DNA of 7,079 bases from contig CAYTID010000102.1 of NCBI GenBank assembly GCA_964437735.1, forward strand, positions 1 to 7,079, read 5' to 3'. This document shows positions 6,139 to 7,079 of the stretch, in pieces. Each line of letters begins with the position of its first letter. Positions within the stretch are counted from its first letter, which is position 1. Below the pieces are notes generated by a model, which was not told the origin of the DNA, made no database searches, and was given only the letters and a program-made list of their open reading frames with translations. The position numbers were made by a program, and so were the translations under genes. Origin of the DNA: CAYTID01 sp964437735. GTDB lineage: Bacteria > Bacteroidota > Ignavibacteria > UBA10030 > BY39.

Positions 6139-7079
6139 TTAAAAAAAAGCGCGTACTTCCCCTCGAAATGTATTAACAATTTTTAGTTGCGATTCTTTTC
6201 TGACATCATACGTTAAAGTTGCCTGTATATAATTCGTAAAACGGTATTCAAAACCTATTTTACCCAACCATGTCTTCCCTTCCAATCGACCATTCGTAAG
6301 TTCAAACGGAAGGTTTCTCTTGTCGCCAGACAAATTTACTTCTTCTCTGTTGAATTCCAATCTTGCCAATCCTTTTTCCTTAATCGAAATCAGAATCCGG
6401 AATCCTTGTATATTTATATCGGCACCTGTTTTAATATTTAATTTAGTATTCTCAAATTTGCTCACGCCGAACTTGAAACCGAATTCAATAATTTCTCCCG
6501 GCTTGTATGTCCAATCGGATAAAACAGAGTTGCCTGTTATATTTCTCTCTCTATACGATTCTTTCGTAGAATTAACAAGGTCCAATTTATTCTCGAAATC
6601 TGTCTGATTAGATATTTCTTTAACAAGCTGCCATTTTACTCTGAAAGATCGGTCGCGTGAATAACCTCTTTCAGTCCCGAGCGCATATTGCGTCAAATTA
6701 TTTCTCTCTGAAAATCGACAGCGAAGAGAAAATGATAGATTATTCTCAAATAAATAAATATCCTGAACAATCGATTTTGTGCCGTAAATTGTAGTTTTAT
6801 CGTTCATGAAATAATTAAAATCTAGTAAGTAAATTTTTTTCTGATTGGGTTCCGAGCTTTTCTCTTCGACTCTTAAATTTGTTTCAGTCGAAACTGAGGA
6901 CAATAATTGAGTTAAGAAGGATGTTTGTTTGATGAATCGTGATGGAGAAATTTTGAATCTTGCATTTACCTTCAGATCGATCACGGGTAATAATTCGTCC
7001 GACGGAATTGTTAATAGGATATAATCGCCGTCGAAACGAACCGGACGGAACTCGTCTTCTGTGGCAATGCCATTAGTAT
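6139..7079 (-). CDS. C-terminal part of a large probable outer-membrane beta-barrel protein (5' end outside window)
   Basis: Not recognised as a named family. The reading frame has no stop from the window edge to TAA at 6139-6141, giving 312 visible residues. A GTG at 6982-6984 could be called a start, but the frame is open upstream with sensible protein sequence (EDEFRPVRFDGDYILLTIPS), so it is probably internal and the true start lies beyond 7079. What is seen: repeated amphipathic stretches alternating polar and hydrophobic residues and ending in aromatic or charged turns (for example FEYRFTNYIQATLTYDVR near the end), few Cys, no hydrophobic helices, and a terminal RAFF. A C-terminal Phe after an alternating strand is the usual BAM recognition signature of outer-membrane barrels. 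Inference: the C-terminal barrel strands of a large cell-envelope protein. A periplasmic beta-rich protein is the alternative. Confidence 0.65.
   Translation of the reverse strand, partial: TNGIATEDEFRPVRFDGDYILLTIPSDELLPVIDLKVNARFKISPSRFIKQTSFLTQLLSSVSTETNLRVEEKSSEPNQKKIYLLDFNYFMNDKTTIYGTKSIVQDIYLFENNLSFSLRCRFSERNNLTQYALGTERGYSRDRSFRVKWQLVKEISNQTDFENKLDLVNSTKESYRERNITGNSVLSDWTYKPGEIIEFGFKFGVSKFENTKLNIKTGADINIQGFRILISIKEKGLARLEFNREEVNLSGDKRNLPFELTNGRLEGKTWLGKIGFEYRFTNYIQATLTYDVRKESQLKIVNTFRGEVRAFF

Noticed and set aside
1..7079. A defence, phage, toxin-antitoxin or biosynthetic system
   Set aside because: No transposase, integrase, nuclease-effector, toxin pair, CRISPR repeat or synthetase motif was seen on either strand; the genes are housekeeping repair and membrane proteins.

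Overview
The window is an ordinary chromosomal stretch of an AT-rich Gram-negative bacterium. The protein style suggests the Bacteroidota/Chlorobiota/Ignavibacteriota side of the tree: a PcrA/UvrD helicase with a C-terminal Tudor-like domain, an NhaC antiporter with a signal peptide and a beta-rich N-terminal domain, a beta-strand-rich probable outer-membrane protein ending in Phe, and mostly weak Shine-Dalgarno sequences. The lineage is an inference from these traits; there is no rRNA or marker gene to prove it. All five protein genes lie on the minus strand, so transcription runs from high to low coordinates.

From right to left: (i) 7079-6139 is the C-terminal part of a large unrecognised, probably outer-membrane protein that enters from outside the window. 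(ii) 6138-5870 is a very AT-rich spacer plus the ogt leader. It holds a clear sigma70-type promoter (TTGCAA, 17 nt, TATAAT) and, further down, a GGGAG ribosome binding site that decides the ogt start. (iii) 5869-5321 encodes an O6-alkylguanine-DNA alkyltransferase (ogt) with the PCHR active site. (iv) After a 98-nt gap come uvrD/pcrA (5222-2997), a YihY/BrkB-type membrane protein (3000-2080) overlapping uvrD by ATGA, and, 28 nt further on, an NhaC-family Na+/H+ antiporter (2051-111) with a GTG start. (v) 110-1 is non-coding, less AT-rich than the rest, and packed with short inverted repeats. It looks like an interspersed REP-like element that may also end transcription.

ogt and uvrD are both DNA-repair genes and may be partly co-transcribed from the promoter before ogt. 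uvrD, brkB and nhaC form a tight unit by spacing and overlap, although their functions (repair helicase, membrane protein of unknown function, ion antiporter) do not make an obvious pathway. I found no mobile element, CRISPR array, RNA gene or defence system, and no convincing undescribed system. The points most worth checking are the repeat cluster at the left edge, the periplasmic N-terminal domain on NhaC, the Gln in place of the usual Arg finger in Ogt, and the identity of the truncated outer-membrane protein.
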